This document shows positions 7,798-15,536 of a stretch of 33,730 bases of DNA, piece after piece (the first letter of the stretch is position 1; each line of letters opens with the position of its first letter). The DNA is from Clostridiales bacterium. Its GTDB lineage: Bacteria > Bacillota > Clostridia > Oscillospirales > Acutalibacteraceae. A model generated the notes under the pieces. That model did no database searches. It saw only the letters and a program-made list of their open reading frames with translations, and was not told the origin of the DNA. The position numbers and the translations under genes were made by a program. Location: positions 1 to 33,730 of the forward strand of contig DUMT01000098.1 in assembly GCA_012839705.1 (NCBI GenBank), read 5' to 3'.

Positions 7798-9165
7798 ATG
7801 GATTTTAAGCAGCTTGTGGAAAACCAGAGGGAATATTTCAGGTCGGGGGCCACTTTGCCTGTAGCTTTCAGGAAAAGCCAGCTTGTAAAGCTAAAAAATG
7901 CCATTAAGGAGAATGAGCGGGTGCTGCTGGATGCGTTGAGGGCGGACCTTGGCAAATCGGACTTTGAAGGTTATGCCACAGAAATCGGCATGGTCTACCA
8001 TGAAATCAGCACCGCAATTAAAAATATAGAAAAGTGGGCAGCCCCCCGGCGGGTGAGGATGCCACTTATGCACTACCCCTCAAGGGGCAGGATTATACCC
8101 GAACCCTTCGGTGTAGCCCTTATTATCTCTCCCTGGAATTATCCTGTGCAGCTTTCCTTAAACCCTCTTGTTTCGGCAATTGCGGCGGGAAACTGCGCAG
8201 TCATCAAACCCTCGGCATATTCACCGGGTGTTTCCCAGGCTCTGGCGGATTTGATTGAAGGCATTTTCCCCCGAAAATACATTGCGGTGGTTCAGGGGGG
8301 GCGGCAGGAGAATTCCGCCCTGCTGGACCAGGAATTTGACAAAATATTTTTTACCGGCAGCCCAGCGGTGGGCAGGGTGGTTATGGAAGCGGCGTCCCGC
8401 CGTCTTATCCCTGTGACCCTTGAGCTTGGAGGCAAAAGCCCGGTAATTGTGGACAGGAGCGCAAACCTGACGGTTGCCGCCCGCCGGATTTTATGGGGAA
8501 AAACCGTCAACAGCGGGCAGACCTGTGTTGCGCCTGATTACCTGCTGGTGGACAGGCGGGTAAAAGACGGGCTGCTGAATAGCATGAAGGTTGAGCTAAA
8601 GCGCCTTTGGGGGGCAAAACCCCTTAAAAACAAAGAATATCCAAAAATCATTAACCAGAAACATTTCGAGCGTATTCTGGGGCTTATGAAAGATGAGGAT
8701 ATCTTTTTAGGCGGCGGGTACGACGAAAAAAGCCTGAAAATTGAGCCCACCATTCTAACAGGGGTGAATCCCGGCTCCCCGGTTATGCAGGAGGAAATAT
8801 TCGGTCCAGTGCTGCCTGTCCTTGTATATGATAACCTTGACGATGCGATTTCCTTTATCGTGTCCCGCCCAAAACCCCTGGCGCTGTATCTGTTCACAAG
8901 GGATAAATCTGTGGAGCGCCGGGTTTTAAGCGAAGTTTCCTTTGGCGGAGGCTGCGTGAATGACACACTGGTGCATCTCGCCAACTCAAAGCTGCCTTTC
9001 GGCGGGGTGGGCGCCAGCGGGATGGGCAGGTATCACGGAAAATACGGGTTTGATGCCTTTACCCATGAAAAAAGCGTGGTGAACAGGGGGTATTTCCCGG
9101 ATATAGCGTTAAGATACCCTCCCTATGGCGGCAAGTCGTGGCTGGTAAAACTGCTCCTGAAATAA
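7798..9165 (+). CDS. Aldehyde dehydrogenase (class 3-like)
   Basis: This encodes 455 residues from ATG 7798, with AGGGTGA upstream. It is a full-length NAD(P)+-dependent aldehyde dehydrogenase. Landmarks are the S-P-W-N-Y-P cofactor loop (about residue 110), F-F-T-G-S (about 182), L-E-L-G-G-K-S-P with the general-base Glu at 209, the nucleophile Cys 243 in N-S-G-Q-T-C, E-E-I-F-G-P-V-L-P and the C-terminal P-F-G-G-V-G-x-S-G-M-G. The short length, early start and hydrophobic C-terminus (W-L-V-K-L-L-L-K) match the ALDH3 group, which oxidises medium- and long-chain or aromatic aldehydes and can be membrane-associated. The substrate cannot be told from the sequence. The gene stands alone between two hairpins. 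Confidence 0.95.
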   Translation: MDFKQLVENQREYFRSGATLPVAFRKSQLVKLKNAIKENERVLLDALRADLGKSDFEGYATEIGMVYHEISTAIKNIEKWAAPRRVRMPLMHYPSRGRIIPEPFGVALIISPWNYPVQLSLNPLVSAIAAGNCAVIKPSAYSPGVSQALADLIEGIFPRKYIAVVQGGRQENSALLDQEFDKIFFTGSPAVGRVVMEAASRRLIPVTLELGGKSPVIVDRSANLTVAARRILWGKTVNSGQTCVAPDYLLVDRRVKDGLLNSMKVELKRLWGAKPLKNKEYPKIINQKHFERILGLMKDEDIFLGGGYDEKSLKIEPTILTGVNPGSPVMQEEIFGPVLPVLVYDNLDDAISFIVSRPKPLALYLFTRDKSVERRVLSEVSFGGGCVNDTLVHLANSKLPFGGVGASGMGRYHGKYGFDAFTHEKSVVNRGYFPDIALRYPPYGGKSWLVKLLLK

Positions 9166-9167
9166 CA

Positions 9168-9202
9168 AAAAACTCTCTTTGATTAATTCAAAGGGAGTTT
9201 TT
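9168..9202. terminator. Bidirectional terminator between convergent genes
   Basis: A stem of up to 15 base pairs (A-rich left arm ending in CTTTGA, right arm TCAAAG...GTTTTT, one G-U pair, 5-base loop) lies between the aldehyde dehydrogenase stop and the PilZ gene stop. T-runs appear on both strands, so it probably serves both genes. Confidence 0.9.
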
Positions 9203-9209
9203 ATACTTA

Positions 9210-9869
9210 TTACTGAATAAATATGGATTTCTTTAAAATATTGTTTATCTTGGCTTTCTGCTGCCTTTCCCTGTCGAAGATATACTGGCATATCTTTTGC
9301 TCGTTGTCAGGGGTTATATCTTTGATTACGCAGCCATATTCGTTGCCCCAAAGCTCGGAGTCCATCCTCCTGATAACCTTGACGGAGAAATCTACCGGCT
9401 GATTGCCAAGGTTTATTTTCACCTTGTAACGGCTGTTGATTTCAAGCAGTGTTTTGGAGCCCATCCTGATGCCACCAAGGCTTAAATCCAGGATACAGAC
9501 CCGGATAGGCTCATCAAGCAATATTTCTTCACGCTTTTCTTCATCCTGCCGGATTTCATACATCAGCTCGGTGCGGATATTGGTTTTAATCCTGTAAAAC
9601 TTCCTCTGGTTTGAGTCAATCGTTTTGCTGATGACATACAAGCTAAGATAGTTTTCCCTGCTGATATATACAAAAGTAGAAAATATCTCAGATCGTGCAT
9701 TCCGGTGATGGGCGATTACCTTGAGTTTTTCACCCTCCATGAAAATGGGAAAGTTTTTGCCTCTTATCTCTATGTAATCGCCGTTGTCACTCCAAAGATA
9801 TCCGCTTGCCAGTAGATTGCCTTCAAAATCGCAGATATCAGTTTTATGGAACTTGTTTGACAGGTCCAT
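9210..9869 (-). CDS. PilZ domain protein (YcgR-like c-di-GMP receptor)
   Basis: This encodes 219 residues. ATG 9869 has AAGGA upstream. Residues about 10-85 form a beta-rich N-terminal domain like the YcgR_2 domain that precedes PilZ in flagellar-brake proteins. Residues about 88-205 are a PilZ domain with the two c-di-GMP-binding signatures intact: R-x-x-x-R (R89 to R93, in Q-R-K-F-Y-R) and D-x-S-x-x-G (D128, S130, G133). The protein should therefore bind cyclic di-GMP and change conformation. No flagellar, pilus or cellulose gene lies nearby, so the output is unknown. The gene is monocistronic, with a roughly 130-base leader that can fold (see the entry at 9870-10014). Confidence 0.93.
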   Translation of the reverse strand: MDLSNKFHKTDICDFEGNLLASGYLWSDNGDYIEIRGKNFPIFMEGEKLKVIAHHRNARSEIFSTFVYISRENYLSLYVISKTIDSNQRKFYRIKTNIRTELMYEIRQDEEKREEILLDEPIRVCILDLSLGGIRMGSKTLLEINSRYKVKINLGNQPVDFSVKVIRRMDSELWGNEYGCVIKDITPDNEQKICQYIFDRERQQKAKINNILKKSIFIQ

Positions 9870-10014
9870 TTAGTTCCATCCTTTCTGCCATTAGGAATTG
9901 TACGTCCGATACACGCAATGTATAATTATAGGCTTCTCGGATTCTTCACCTCGCCGGCCCGAAGGGAAGAACAATAATATAATCGTATTATTTGCGTATT
10001 TCAAACCTATTATA
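9870..10014 (-). promoter_or_regulatory. Candidate promoter and structured leader of the PilZ gene
   Basis: On the minus strand a TATAAT box occupies 10014-10009. The GC-rich stretch downstream stands out in an otherwise AT-rich gap. It can form an outer stem GAAGAA/TTCTTC (971-966 with 947-942, offset 9000) with an inner CGAAGG-CCTCG pairing, then TCCGA/TCGGA (941-937 with 909-905) and a small ATACA/TGTAT hairpin (923-919 with 913-909; base 909 is shared with the preceding stem). I compared it by eye with c-di-GMP-I and -II riboswitch signatures and saw no match. The rest of the 333-base gap (10015-10130) is AT-rich with no gene that I can support. Confidence 0.35.
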
Positions 10015-10130
10015 TCATATATATTTAAATTTCATATAAGTTAAATGTAAAAATAATCGTCATTTTTTCAACAAAATTTGGCTTTTTTAGTTTAAATGAA
10101 ATGTATAAAATTACACTAAAAAATATCAGG

Positions 10131-10196
10131 CCTCCTAATTCTCCTAGACTAAATTTGTCCTTTGGCGCATATATTCAGTACTGAAGATTAGGGAGG
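10131..10196 (+). promoter_or_regulatory. Anti-Shine-Dalgarno pairing and 12-base palindrome before the carboxypeptidase gene
   Basis: CCTCCTAAT (10131-10139) can pair with ATTAGGGAGG (10187-10196, one bulged G), which contains the ribosome binding site of the gene at 10204. Between them lies the perfect palindrome TTCAGTACTGAA (10174-10185), a possible operator or small hairpin. No good promoter was identified, but a TATAAA at 10104-10109 is possible. Confidence 0.4.
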
Positions 10197-10203
10197 TGCT
10201 GGT

Positions 10204-11469
10204 ATGAAGCTGTTTGGAAAGATTCTGGCGGCTGTTGTATGTGCCGCATTTATAATGGCGGCGGCGCCATATGCGCTGGCGGAGGAGGCTGTGACAACAC
10301 AGTCCAAAAAAATCATTATAGACACCGAATCAGGGGAAACCGAAAAGGAGCTTTTGAGCGACAGTATTCCCGCGTGGGCGGCGGGGGAGCCGTCTGTGCC
10401 CGCAAATGCGGATGCCATTGAAATAGGCGGCAAGTCAGCGGTATTGATTGAGCTTTCAAGCGGCCAGGTGCTTTATGAGAAGAACCCCCACGAAAGGCTG
10501 CCGATAGCCTCGGTTACAAAAATTATGACCATGCTGCTTATTATGGAAGCGGTTGACAGCGGGCTGATTACCCTTAACGACAATGTTACGTGCTCCTCAT
10601 TCGCAGCTTCCATGGGCGGGTCACAGATCTGGCTGGAACCCGGGGAAATTATGACGGTTGACGACCTGCTAAAAGCCATTGCTGTTGTTTCCGCCAACGA
10701 CGCCTGCGTAATGATGGCGGAATACATCTGCGGCTCGATGGAAGGTTTTGTCCAGAAAATGAATGAAAGGGCTGCCGAACTCGGGATGCACAATACCCTG
10801 TTTAAGGACTGCACCGGGCTGGATGATACCGCATATTCCTCGGCATATGACGTTGCCTTAATGTCCCGGGAGCTTATGAAACACAAGCAGGTTACAAAAT
10901 ACACCACCATCTGGATGGATACCCTGCGCAACGGCGAATCCCAGCTTGTGAATACAAACAAGCTGATAAGGTTCTATCAGGGGGCGACGGGGCTGAAAAC
11001 CGGTACTACGAGCAAGGCGGGGCATAACCTTTCCGCCACCGCCGAGCGCAACGGAATGGGGCTTGCCGCGGTAATCTTAGGCTGCAAAACATCGGACGAA
11101 AGGTTCGGCGGAGCGAGAAAACTGCTGGACTACGGATTTGCAAATTATTCGGTTTATACCCCGAAGGTTGAGGAAGGCTCGCTAAAACCCGTGAAAGTCC
11201 TGCGGGGAGTTGAGCCGGCGGTGGATTCCGTGATGGATGAGCTTCAGCCGCTGCTTATAAAGAAAGGGCAGGAAAAGGGCATAACCCAGTCCCTCACCCT
11301 TGCCGGGGACCTGGAGGCGCCTGTTTACAAGGGCCAGGTGATAGGGGAGCTTGTATTGATGATTGAGGGCAATGTGGCGGCAAAATACGATGTATACGCC
11401 GCTAAGGATGTGCCAAGGCTCGGGTTTTTCCAGGCGTTTATACGAATATTCCTCGCGCTTATATCATAA
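10204..11469 (+). CDS. D-alanyl-D-alanine carboxypeptidase (PBP5/DacF family)
   Basis: This encodes 421 residues from ATG 10204 with a GGGAGG ribosome binding site. A signal peptide (about 1-26, ending A-L-A) is followed by a serine peptidase S11 domain with all three catalytic motifs: S103-V-T-K106, S163-A-N165 and K265-T-G. A C-terminal PBP5-type beta domain (about 310-395) and a hydrophobic, amphipathic C-terminal tail (F-F-Q-A-F-I-R-I-F-L-A-L) probably tether it to the outer face of the membrane. The enzyme removes the terminal D-Ala from peptidoglycan pentapeptides. An insert of about 45 residues between the signal peptide and the catalytic domain is not typical of PBP5 and may be a spacer. 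The gene is not next to spoIIA as dacF is in Bacillus. It seems monocistronic, with a possible terminator downstream and an unusual leader upstream. Confidence 0.95.
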   Translation: MKLFGKILAAVVCAAFIMAAAPYALAEEAVTTQSKKIIIDTESGETEKELLSDSIPAWAAGEPSVPANADAIEIGGKSAVLIELSSGQVLYEKNPHERLPIASVTKIMTMLLIMEAVDSGLITLNDNVTCSSFAASMGGSQIWLEPGEIMTVDDLLKAIAVVSANDACVMMAEYICGSMEGFVQKMNERAAELGMHNTLFKDCTGLDDTAYSSAYDVALMSRELMKHKQVTKYTTIWMDTLRNGESQLVNTNKLIRFYQGATGLKTGTTSKAGHNLSATAERNGMGLAAVILGCKTSDERFGGARKLLDYGFANYSVYTPKVEEGSLKPVKVLRGVEPAVDSVMDELQPLLIKKGQEKGITQSLTLAGDLEAPVYKGQVIGELVLMIEGNVAAKYDVYAAKDVPRLGFFQAFIRIFLALIS

Positions 11470-11491
11470 TATAAGAATTAAATAAATCAAT

Positions 11492-11545
11492 AGGTCCCGG
11501 AAGGAGGCTCAAAAGTTTGGGCATACTGCTTTTGGGGCCTGTTTT
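11492..11545 (+). terminator. Probable terminator after the carboxypeptidase gene
   Basis: The outer stem AGGTCCC / GGGGCCT (one G-U pair) and an inner CAAAAG / CTTTTG stem are followed by GTTTTATTT. The large internal loop makes this moderately sure. Further downstream, TAATTTT-CCG-AAAATTA (11570-11586) is a perfect small palindrome just before the pgi promoter. Confidence 0.55.
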
Positions 11546-11598
11546 ATTTATCAATATTTATTTTATTTTTAATTTTCCGAAAATTAATATTGGGTAGT

Positions 11599-11627
11599 TG
11601 AAAAGGGAGATAATATACGGTACAATA
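11599..11627 (+). promoter_or_regulatory. Sigma-A promoter of pgi
   Basis: The elements are TTGAAA (11599-11604), a 17-base spacer and TACAAT (11622-11627). The predicted RNA start is near 11634, giving a leader of about 50 bases. Confidence 0.75.
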
Positions 11628-11684
11628 AATCTAAGGATATTGGGCTGCCATAGGTCGGCTTGAAATCCGCAAGGAGGAATACTA

Positions 11685-13028
11685 ATGTCGGTAAGTTTGG
11701 AAACAAGGTATCTGAAAAACTTCATACAGCAGCATGAGATTCAGGCTATGCAGCCGCAAATCAACGCGGCCCATGAGCAGCTCCATGCTGGTACAGGGTT
11801 GGGCAGCGATTTTCTTGGATGGTTAACGCTGCCTTCAGATTATGATAAGGAGGAATTTGCCCGAATCAAAGCCGCGGCGGCAAAGATTCAGAAGGATACG
11901 GATGTTTTTGTTGTCATAGGCATCGGCGGTTCTTATCTGGGGGCCCGGGCGGTTATCGAGTTTTTAAAATCCCCCCTTTATAATGCAAAACGCAAAAATA
12001 CCCCGGATATATACTTTGTGGGCAACAGCATCAGTTCCACCATGCTTTCCGAAATCCTGGAGCTTTGCGAAGGCCGCAGGGTTTCAATAAACGTAATTTC
12101 CAAATCAGGCACAACCACCGAGCCGGCGATAGCTTTCAGGGTGTTCAGGGATTTTCTTGAGCGCACCGTTGGCGTTGAGGAAGCGAGAAAGCGTATTTAT
12201 GTCACCACCGACAAGTCAAAGGGTACCCTCAAAAGCCTTTCTGACCGTGAAGGGTATGAAACTTTTGTGGTTCCCGATGATGTTGGAGGCAGGTTCTCGG
12301 TACTCACTGCGGTGGGATTGCTGCCCATTGCGGTTGCCGGATGCGATATCGACGCCCTGATGAGCGGCGCAGCAGCAGCGCAGGAACAGCTATCCAACCC
12401 CGATATCACCAAAAACGACTGTTATATGTATGCTGCACTTAGAAATATATTGTATAGAAAAGGCCGCGCGGTAGAGCTGCTGGTCAGCTATGAACCCGCC
12501 TTCGCCATGATGGCGGAATGGTGGAAACAGCTTTACGGCGAAAGCGAAGGCAAGGACGGCAAAGGGCTTTTCCCCGCCTCGGTGATTTTCTCAACCGACC
12601 TGCATTCCCTCGGCCAGTTTGTCCAGGACGGGTCTAAAATCCTGTTTGAAACCGTTGTGCTGGTGGATAAGGTGAAGAAGGACATCACCTTAAAACAGGA
12701 GCCCGAGGATATCGACGGGCTTAACTTCCTGGCGGGGCGCACCATGAGCTTTGTCAACAGCAAGGCTTTTGAAGGCACGGTTCTTGCCCATACCGATGGC
12801 GGCACACCGAATATCGTGTTGCATATCCCTTCTGCCAGCGAATTTGAACTTGGCTATTTGATTTATTTCTTTGAAAAAGCCTGCGCCATTTCCGGGTATC
12901 TGCTCGGGGTCAACCCCTTCGACCAGCCCGGTGTGGAAAGCTACAAGCGCAATATGTTCGCGTTGCTGGGAAAACCCGGCTATGAAAGCCAGAAGGCGGA
13001 GCTTGAGAAAAGGTTGGGGCTGGCATAA
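11685..13028 (+). CDS. pgi: Glucose-6-phosphate isomerase
   Basis: This encodes 447 residues from ATG 11685 with AAGGAGG upstream. It interconverts glucose-6-phosphate and fructose-6-phosphate in the cytoplasm. It has the short Firmicutes-type length. Visible landmarks are [10 protein letters not shown] (phosphate-binding loop), S-K-S-G-T-T-T-E, the [11 protein letters not shown] segment, the catalytic Glu region in [12 protein letters not shown], and the C-terminal N-P-F-D-Q-P-G-V-E-x-Y-K signature. It is driven by its own promoter (11599-11627). The P-loop gene starts 81 bases downstream with no strong terminator between, only a 6-base-pair hairpin ACCGCA/TGCGGT (13069-13083), so partial co-transcription is likely. 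Confidence 0.98.
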   Translation: MSVSLETRYLKNFIQQHEIQAMQPQINAAHEQLHAGTGLGSDFLGWLTLPSDYDKEEFARIKAAAAKIQKDTDVFVVIGIGGSYLGARAVIEFLKSPLYNAKRKNTPDIYFVGNSISSTMLSEILELCEGRRVSINVISKSGTTTEPAIAFRVFRDFLERTVGVEEARKRIYVTTDKSKGTLKSLSDREGYETFVVPDDVGGRFSVLTAVGLLPIAVAGCDIDALMSGAAAAQEQLSNPDITKNDCYMYAALRNILYRKGRAVELLVSYEPAFAMMAEWWKQLYGESEGKDGKGLFPASVIFSTDLHSLGQFVQDGSKILFETVVLVDKVKKDITLKQEPEDIDGLNFLAGRTMSFVNSKAFEGTVLAHTDGGTPNIVLHIPSASEFELGYLIYFFEKACAISGYLLGVNPFDQPGVESYKRNMFALLGKPGYESQKAELEKRLGLA

Positions 13029-13109
13029 CCCTTTCCAAATTTGCCTCAAGATTATTTTCCCGTCTAATACCGCAGCTTGCGGTTATACTAAATTTAGGAG
13101 GAATTGAAA

Positions 13110-13523
13110 ATGGTTAAGTTAATCCTCGGCAACAAAGGTTCCGGCAAAACAAAGCGGCTGATTGAAATGTGCAATGAAGCCACCGAAAAATCCAAAGGCA
13201 ACGTTGTACTGATTGAAAAGAACAATCAGCTCTCCTACAACATTACTTACAAAACCCGTCTGGTTGCGGCCGATGATTACGACATCCAGGGATTTGATGC
13301 TTTTTATGGTTTCATCTCCGGTATGTGCGCCAGCAATTACGACATTACAGATATTTTTATCGACTCAACCTTGAAAATAGCTGGCCAGGACTTTGACAAG
13401 CTGGCAGATTTCATCGGGAAGCTGGATACCCTGTCCGAAAAGTCCAATACAAACATTGTGTTGACGGTTTCGGCGGATAAATCCGCGCTGCCTGAGAGTG
13501 TGGCAAAGTATTCGATAGATTAA
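13110..13523 (+). CDS. Small P-loop nucleotide-binding protein of unknown function
   Basis: This encodes 137 residues. ATG 13110 is chosen because AGGAGG lies eight bases upstream; the in-frame TTG at 13104 would be only two bases from it. The N-terminus is a beta-strand followed by a Walker A loop, G-N-K-G-S-G-K-T (residues 7-14), suggesting ATP or GTP binding. A later hydrophobic strand ending in Asp (I-T-D-I-F-I-D-S) could be Walker B, and I-V-L-T-V-S-A could be a sensor strand. The protein is too short for a full AAA or RecA-type motor. Similar short proteins occur widely in Clostridia without known function. It is followed by a strong terminator, so it ends the pgi transcript unit. Confidence 0.8.
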   Translation: MVKLILGNKGSGKTKRLIEMCNEATEKSKGNVVLIEKNNQLSYNITYKTRLVAADDYDIQGFDAFYGFISGMCASNYDITDIFIDSTLKIAGQDFDKLADFIGKLDTLSEKSNTNIVLTVSADKSALPESVAKYSID

Positions 13524-13559
13524 CCAGGTAATTGATTAATTCTTCGACACTGTAAAGTC

Positions 13560-13588
13560 CGGCGAAGGCTTTGCCTTCGCCGTCGTTT
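13560..13588 (+). terminator. Rho-independent terminator
   Basis: A perfect 10-base-pair stem CGGCGAAGGC / GCCTTCGCCG with a TTT loop is followed by TCGTTTTA. Confidence 0.88.
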
Positions 13589-13637
13589 TAAATAAAAAGG
13601 ACAGCCAAAATCGCAGATTTTCAAGGAGTGTAAACCC

Positions 13638-14549
13638 ATGTCAAAATGGTATATCGGCAATCTAAACCTGCAGGAAAACAGAAGGGAGAAAAACGGGGTT
13701 ACCTACTATGTCCGGGGCGTCAGGGAGGTAGAGGGAATCCGTTTTGAGCGATACGCTATCAAGACCCACTTTATCGAGCGGGGAGAGGATTATGTGGAGC
13801 TTGCCCGCCGCTATATCCTGCCAATTTACAAGCCGGGGGATATAGCCGCCCTGGGGGAAAAGGTCATTTCCATGTGCCAGAACAATACGGTGGAAATGAA
13901 GGATGTAAAGCTCGGGTTTTGGGCAAAGTTCCTGTCCAGGTTTGCCACCCGTACCAAGAGCGGCATAGGCATGGACGAACCGTATAAACTCCAGCTTGCC
14001 ATAAACATGAAAGGGCTGCCCAGAATTTTGCTTGGGGTTTTCTGCGGGGCTGTCTGCCGGATTTTCGGCATAAGAGGGGTTTTTTACAGGATTGTCGGCA
14101 AGGATGTGGCGGGCATTGACGGTTTTTATAAAAACTCCGTTTTTAAAGCCTACCACACCCTGGCGGTGCTTAACCCCAGGGACCCCGACGGGGTTTGTGA
14201 AAAAATCGAGAAGGAGCTTGGCATAGCCTGCATGATTGCCGACGCCAACGATATCAATATCGAGCTTCTCGGGCGCTCCCCGTCACTGAAAGATAAATCC
14301 GATGAATTCTTAAGCGAGCTTATTAAGGATAACCCCGCCGGGCAGGACGACGAGCTGACCCCCTTTATACTCATCCGTGACATTGGGGATGCACCGGCGG
14401 AACCCTATAAGCCGGTGCAGTATGTATCAAAGGAAGAAGCCATCAAAGCCCATGAAGCCCAGGTCGCTGCAGAGAGTGAAACCGCTGAATCTTCGGATAA
14501 TGCAGCTAAGGATGGCGGGGGAGAAAACAGCGGGGAAAACGCCGGGTGA
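13638..14549 (+). CDS. CofE-like (coenzyme F420-0:L-glutamate ligase family) protein
   Basis: This encodes 303 residues from ATG 13638 with AAGGAG upstream. The arrangement I-K-T-H-F-I near residue 46, the R-Y-I-L-P-I-Y-K-P-G-D segment, G-I-G-M-D-E-P-Y-K and the C-terminal I-A-D-A-N-D-I-N-I segment (with the acidic pair expected for metal or nucleotide binding) resemble the PF01996 F420-glutamyl ligase family. In archaea and actinobacteria that enzyme adds glutamates to coenzyme F420. Clostridia carry family members although F420 is not usually expected there, so the true substrate is open. A hydrophobic stretch at about 128-152 may be buried or membrane-associated. The last ~40 residues are Glu/Ala/Gly-rich and look disordered. 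The gene sits alone between a terminator and the yceD promoter. Confidence 0.72.
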   Translation: MSKWYIGNLNLQENRREKNGVTYYVRGVREVEGIRFERYAIKTHFIERGEDYVELARRYILPIYKPGDIAALGEKVISMCQNNTVEMKDVKLGFWAKFLSRFATRTKSGIGMDEPYKLQLAINMKGLPRILLGVFCGAVCRIFGIRGVFYRIVGKDVAGIDGFYKNSVFKAYHTLAVLNPRDPDGVCEKIEKELGIACMIADANDINIELLGRSPSLKDKSDEFLSELIKDNPAGQDDELTPFILIRDIGDAPAEPYKPVQYVSKEEAIKAHEAQVAAESETAESSDNAAKDGGGENSGENAG

Positions 14550-14611
14550 CAATTAATTTTAAAAAAAATGGTGAAAATACTGTAAGATTTTGTCTGCAAA
14601 CTAAATTTTGC

Positions 14612-14640
14612 TTGACAAACCCGGAACCACTCTATATAAT
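14612..14640 (+). promoter_or_regulatory. Perfect consensus sigma-A promoter of yceD-rpmF
   Basis: The elements are TTGACA (14612-14617), a 17-base spacer and TATAAT (14635-14640). Both hexamers match consensus exactly, so this should be one of the strongest promoters here, as befits a ribosomal protein operon. The RNA start is expected near 14647, leaving a leader of only about 20 bases. Confidence 0.92.
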
Positions 14641-14666
14641 ATTCATCGTGACACTTGAGGTGGACT

Positions 14667-15170
14667 ATGATTATTAATATTAAGCAGCTATTTACAGGCA
14701 AGGCGGATGTCCTTGACATCGATTGTACCCTCGATTTTTCGGGTTTTGAATATCAGAACAACCGCCCTTTTAAAGAGCCTGTCAGGGTGAGTGGAAAGAT
14801 TTCCGCCAGCGCGGGAATAGTAGTTTTGAACGCTGTGGCTGAATTTGTCTTTCACTGTGCCTGTGACCGCTGCCTTGCAGAAATTGATAAGCCGATGCAG
14901 GTGCCTATCAGCCACGATCTGGTGACATCGAGTACTGAGGATGACAACGATAAGCTGGTTCTGGTTGAGAATTACGAACTCCCTCTGGACGATTTGGTAT
15001 TAGAGGACCTGATTCTCAATCTTCCCTCTAAAAATCTCTGTCGTGAAGATTGCCCAGGTATCTGCCCCATATGCGGCAAGGATTTAAAGTCTGGTTACTG
15101 CGGATGCCGCAGCGACAAGATTGATCCGAGATTTGCAATCCTCAAACAGTTGACAGAACAAACCGATTAG
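14667..15170 (+). CDS. yceD: DUF177/YceD family protein (23S rRNA accumulation protein)
   Basis: This encodes 167 residues. ATG 14667 follows GAGGTGG; the upstream in-frame TTG (14655) overlaps that site and has none of its own. The family is the usual upstream partner of rpmF. In other bacteria and plastids it is needed for normal 23S rRNA levels. Visible features are the C-A-C-D-R-C-L pair in the middle (about residues 70-76) and a C-terminal cluster of seven more Cys (C-R-E-D-C-P-G-I-C-P-I-C-G-K and Y-C-G-C-R), a probable zinc-binding site, ending in D-P-R-F-A-I-L as expected for the family. The gap to rpmF is 19 bases, so the two share the consensus promoter. Confidence 0.93.
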   Translation: MIINIKQLFTGKADVLDIDCTLDFSGFEYQNNRPFKEPVRVSGKISASAGIVVLNAVAEFVFHCACDRCLAEIDKPMQVPISHDLVTSSTEDDNDKLVLVENYELPLDDLVLEDLILNLPSKNLCREDCPGICPICGKDLKSGYCGCRSDKIDPRFAILKQLTEQTD

Positions 15171-15189
15171 CATTAAGGAGGTGCTGACC

Positions 15190-15372
15190 ATGGCGGTACC
15201 CAAGAGAAAAACGTCAAAAGCCAGGCGCGACAAAAGACGTTACAGCGTATGGAAGCTGGAACTTCCTTCCCTTGTAAAATGCCCACAGTGCGGCGAATAC
15301 AAGCGCACTCATCGCGTTTGCGGAAACTGCGGCTATTACAAAGGTAAGCAGGTTATTAAAAAAGAGGCTTAA
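15190..15372 (+). CDS. rpmF: 50S ribosomal protein L32
   Basis: This encodes 60 residues. ATG 15190 is spaced eight bases from AAGGAGG. The sequence begins M-A-V-P-K-R-K-T-S-K-A-R-R-D-K-R-R, the canonical L32 start. It carries the four-Cys zinc ribbon form (C-P-Q-C and C-G-N-C), which marks the zinc-containing version of L32. It is a component of the large ribosomal subunit and is co-transcribed with yceD. Two hairpin terminators follow. Confidence 0.98.
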   Translation: MAVPKRKTSKARRDKRRYSVWKLELPSLVKCPQCGEYKRTHRVCGNCGYYKGKQVIKKEA

Positions 15373-15395
15373 AGCTTTCGAAGTTTCGCACTATC

Positions 15396-15428
15396 TAGAG
15401 AGGGAGCAATCCTTCTCTATTTTTATTT
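15396..15428 (+). terminator. Terminator of yceD-rpmF
   Basis: A 10-base-pair stem TAGAGAGGGA / TCCTTCTCTA (one G-U pair, GCAA tetraloop) is followed by TTTTTATTT. Confidence 0.85.
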
Positions 15429-15473
15429 CTGTATTTATGGCAAATACTGAAAGAAAGAACCTTCTATATAAAG

Positions 15474-15503
15474 AAAAGCCTTCTTCACCGCAAGAAGGCT
15501 TTT
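15474..15503. terminator. Second terminator-like hairpin, close to the DUF512 start
   Basis: A perfect 12-base-pair stem AAAAGCCTTCTT / AAGAAGGCTTTT with a 6-base loop is present; both strands have T-tracts. It ends 33 bases before the DUF512 gene, so it could back up the rpmF terminator or act as an attenuator for the following genes. Confidence 0.75.
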
Positions 15504-15536
15504 AAAACACTGCCTGAAATTAAGGGGGATGGGCGG

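Noticed and set aside
9900-9971. Known c-di-GMP riboswitch before the PilZ gene
   Set aside because: The conserved core sequences of the c-di-GMP-I and c-di-GMP-II classes that I know are absent by eye.
9919-9978. A 19-codon plus-strand frame in the PilZ-carboxypeptidase gap
   Set aside because: No ribosome binding site, and it lies within the region that folds as the PilZ leader on the other strand.
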